A DNA stretch of 5,624 bases, from contig CAXYWB010000142.1 in NCBI GenBank assembly GCA_964292695.1, forward strand, positions 1 through 5,624, written 5' to 3'. The notes below the pieces were generated by a model, which worked only from the letters and a program-made list of their open reading frames with translations, was not told the DNA's origin and did no database searches. Below, in pieces: positions 4,720-5,624 of the stretch. Within the stretch, counting starts at the first letter, position 1. Every line of letters starts with the position of its first letter. The position numbers and the translations under genes were made by a program. Source of the DNA: UPXZ01 sp018055865 (GTDB lineage Bacteria; Bacteroidota; Bacteroidia; Bacteroidales; Paludibacteraceae).

Positions 4720-5624
4720 CTACTCTATCACCTTCATTTCCACCCGTCGGTTTTTCTGCCGGCCTTCTTCGGTTGCATTGGTTGTTATTGGCATGGATTG
4801 TCCATAGCCTTTGGGGGTTAACCGATCAAGGGCAATGCTTTTCAGGTTGAGGTATTTCACCACGCTTTCGGCACGTGCCTGACTGAGTTTGTTGTTTAAC
4901 GTTACACTGCCGGTATTATCGGTGTGTCCCTGTATCTCGAGCCGGGTTGCGGGGTTGTCGTTCAGAAACTGTATGAGTTTGTCCAGATCTGTGGAGTAAT
5001 CGGCTTTAATCAGCGATTTTCCGGTTTCGAAATAGATATTGTTCAGCACAATGCTTTGTCCCACTTTAGCTTCTTCTATTCCCAGTTCCAGTTTTACATA
5101 CAGGGTGGCGCTGCGGTTCAGACCTTTGGTGCTTACTTTTTCAATGTTGGAAATATAATCCGCTTTCTTACCCACAACCGTAAAATCACTTTCTGCCTCC
5201 AGTTGAGCAAGGAAAGTTCCATCGCATGCTTTACTTTGTTTGGTGGTCAGACTTTTTTTGGTCAGGTTTGATACCGTAATCTCAGCTCCGGATTCGGGCA
5301 AATTCCTGGTTTTGTTTATCACCACTCCCGAGAGCGTAAACCGTGGGTCGTTGTGCGAGATATTTACATGGATTGTCTTCGCTTCAAAATCTGATTTTCC
5401 GATACTCCGGCTCGTGGTATTGATATTGTTAAGAATTCCCTGAACACTGTAATCGGCCTCAGTCAGCTGATTGAATGTAACCTGACCGTTGGCATCGGTT
5501 ACACCGTTAAGTTTTTTACCTTCCGGACCGCTCAAAGTCACTTCCACATACGGCAAAGGCTGTCCGGTAGCTTCATCGGTCACCGAAATGCTGATATCGC
5601 TTATCCGTTTGGGAGTTTCCACAA
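4720..5624 (-). CDS. OmpA family protein with carboxypeptidase-regulatory-like domains (5' end outside window)
   Basis: The visible C-terminal 300 residues are numbered from the GTG at 5620-5622, which is an internal codon because the frame stays open past the edge. Residues ~8-60 (ISVTDEATGQPLPYVEVTLSG...GVTDANGQVTF) and ~95-150 (FTLSGVVINKTRNLPESGAEITVSN...) look like two beta-sandwich repeats of the carboxypeptidase regulatory-like type. Residues ~190-300 are an OmpA C-terminal peptidoglycan-binding domain: NIYFETGKSLI (195-205), GHTDNTGS (232-239), LSQARAESV (246-254), GYGQSMPI (272-279) and GRQKNRRVE (287-295). D235 and R250 are spaced exactly like the diaminopimelate-contacting Asp271/Arg286 of Acinetobacter OmpA. 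The protein should tether the outer membrane or an envelope complex to peptidoglycan. Its N-terminus is unseen, so a barrel, a TPR/propeller part as in PorE-like proteins, or a lipoprotein anchor all remain open. The stop is TAG at 4720-4722. Confidence 0.9.
   Translation of the reverse strand, partial: VETPKRISDISISVTDEATGQPLPYVEVTLSGPEGKKLNGVTDANGQVTFNQLTEADYSVQGILNNINTTSRSIGKSDFEAKTIHVNISHNDPRFTLSGVVINKTRNLPESGAEITVSNLTKKSLTTKQSKACDGTFLAQLEAESDFTVVGKKADYISNIEKVSTKGLNRSATLYVKLELGIEEAKVGQSIVLNNIYFETGKSLIKADYSTDLDKLIQFLNDNPATRLEIQGHTDNTGSVTLNNKLSQARAESVVKYLNLKSIALDRLTPKGYGQSMPITTNATEEGRQKNRRVEMKVIE

Noticed and set aside
1..5624. CRISPR array, insertion sequence or novel defence system
   Set aside because: There are no spaced repeats, transposase, nuclease or toxin-antitoxin genes; the gene content is ordinary repair and envelope functions.

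Overview
The window looks like chromosomal DNA from a member of the Bacteroidota. The pointers are two upstream elements that fit the Bacteroidota -7 promoter consensus TAnnTTTG exactly, an absence of clear Shine-Dalgarno sequences, A-rich leaders, an exported amidase lipoprotein, and an OmpA protein with carboxypeptidase-regulatory-like beta domains. The genus cannot be named from this sequence.

Layout from left to right. Positions 1-276 hold no gene I can support, only short open frames at the left edge and small inverted repeats. A CHAD-domain protein (277-1044, +, GTG start) runs toward a convergent umuDC pair (umuC 1116-2381 and umuD 2381-2830, both -). The umuDC genes overlap by one base and encode the error-prone DNA polymerase V system. 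Further right is a lipoprotein of the amidase signature family (2930-4534, -). It has its own promoter, and its true start is 24 bases inside the longest open frame. The last gene is the C-terminal part of an OmpA-like peptidoglycan-binding protein (4720-5624, -), whose 5' end lies beyond the window. A 16-bp hairpin (4624-4663) separates it from the amidase gene.

Only umuD and umuC form a clear functional unit: UmuD is the self-cleaving accessory subunit and UmuC the catalytic subunit of a translesion polymerase. The amidase and the OmpA protein both belong to the cell envelope but look like separate transcription units. The CHAD protein is presumably a polyphosphate-associated protein and has no visible link to its neighbours.

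I looked for a novel multi-gene system and did not find convincing evidence of one. The points most worth a second look are a 14-bp-period direct repeat in the umuD leader that is not a known LexA box, the large hairpin after the ompA-like gene, and the unusual start region of the CHAD gene.
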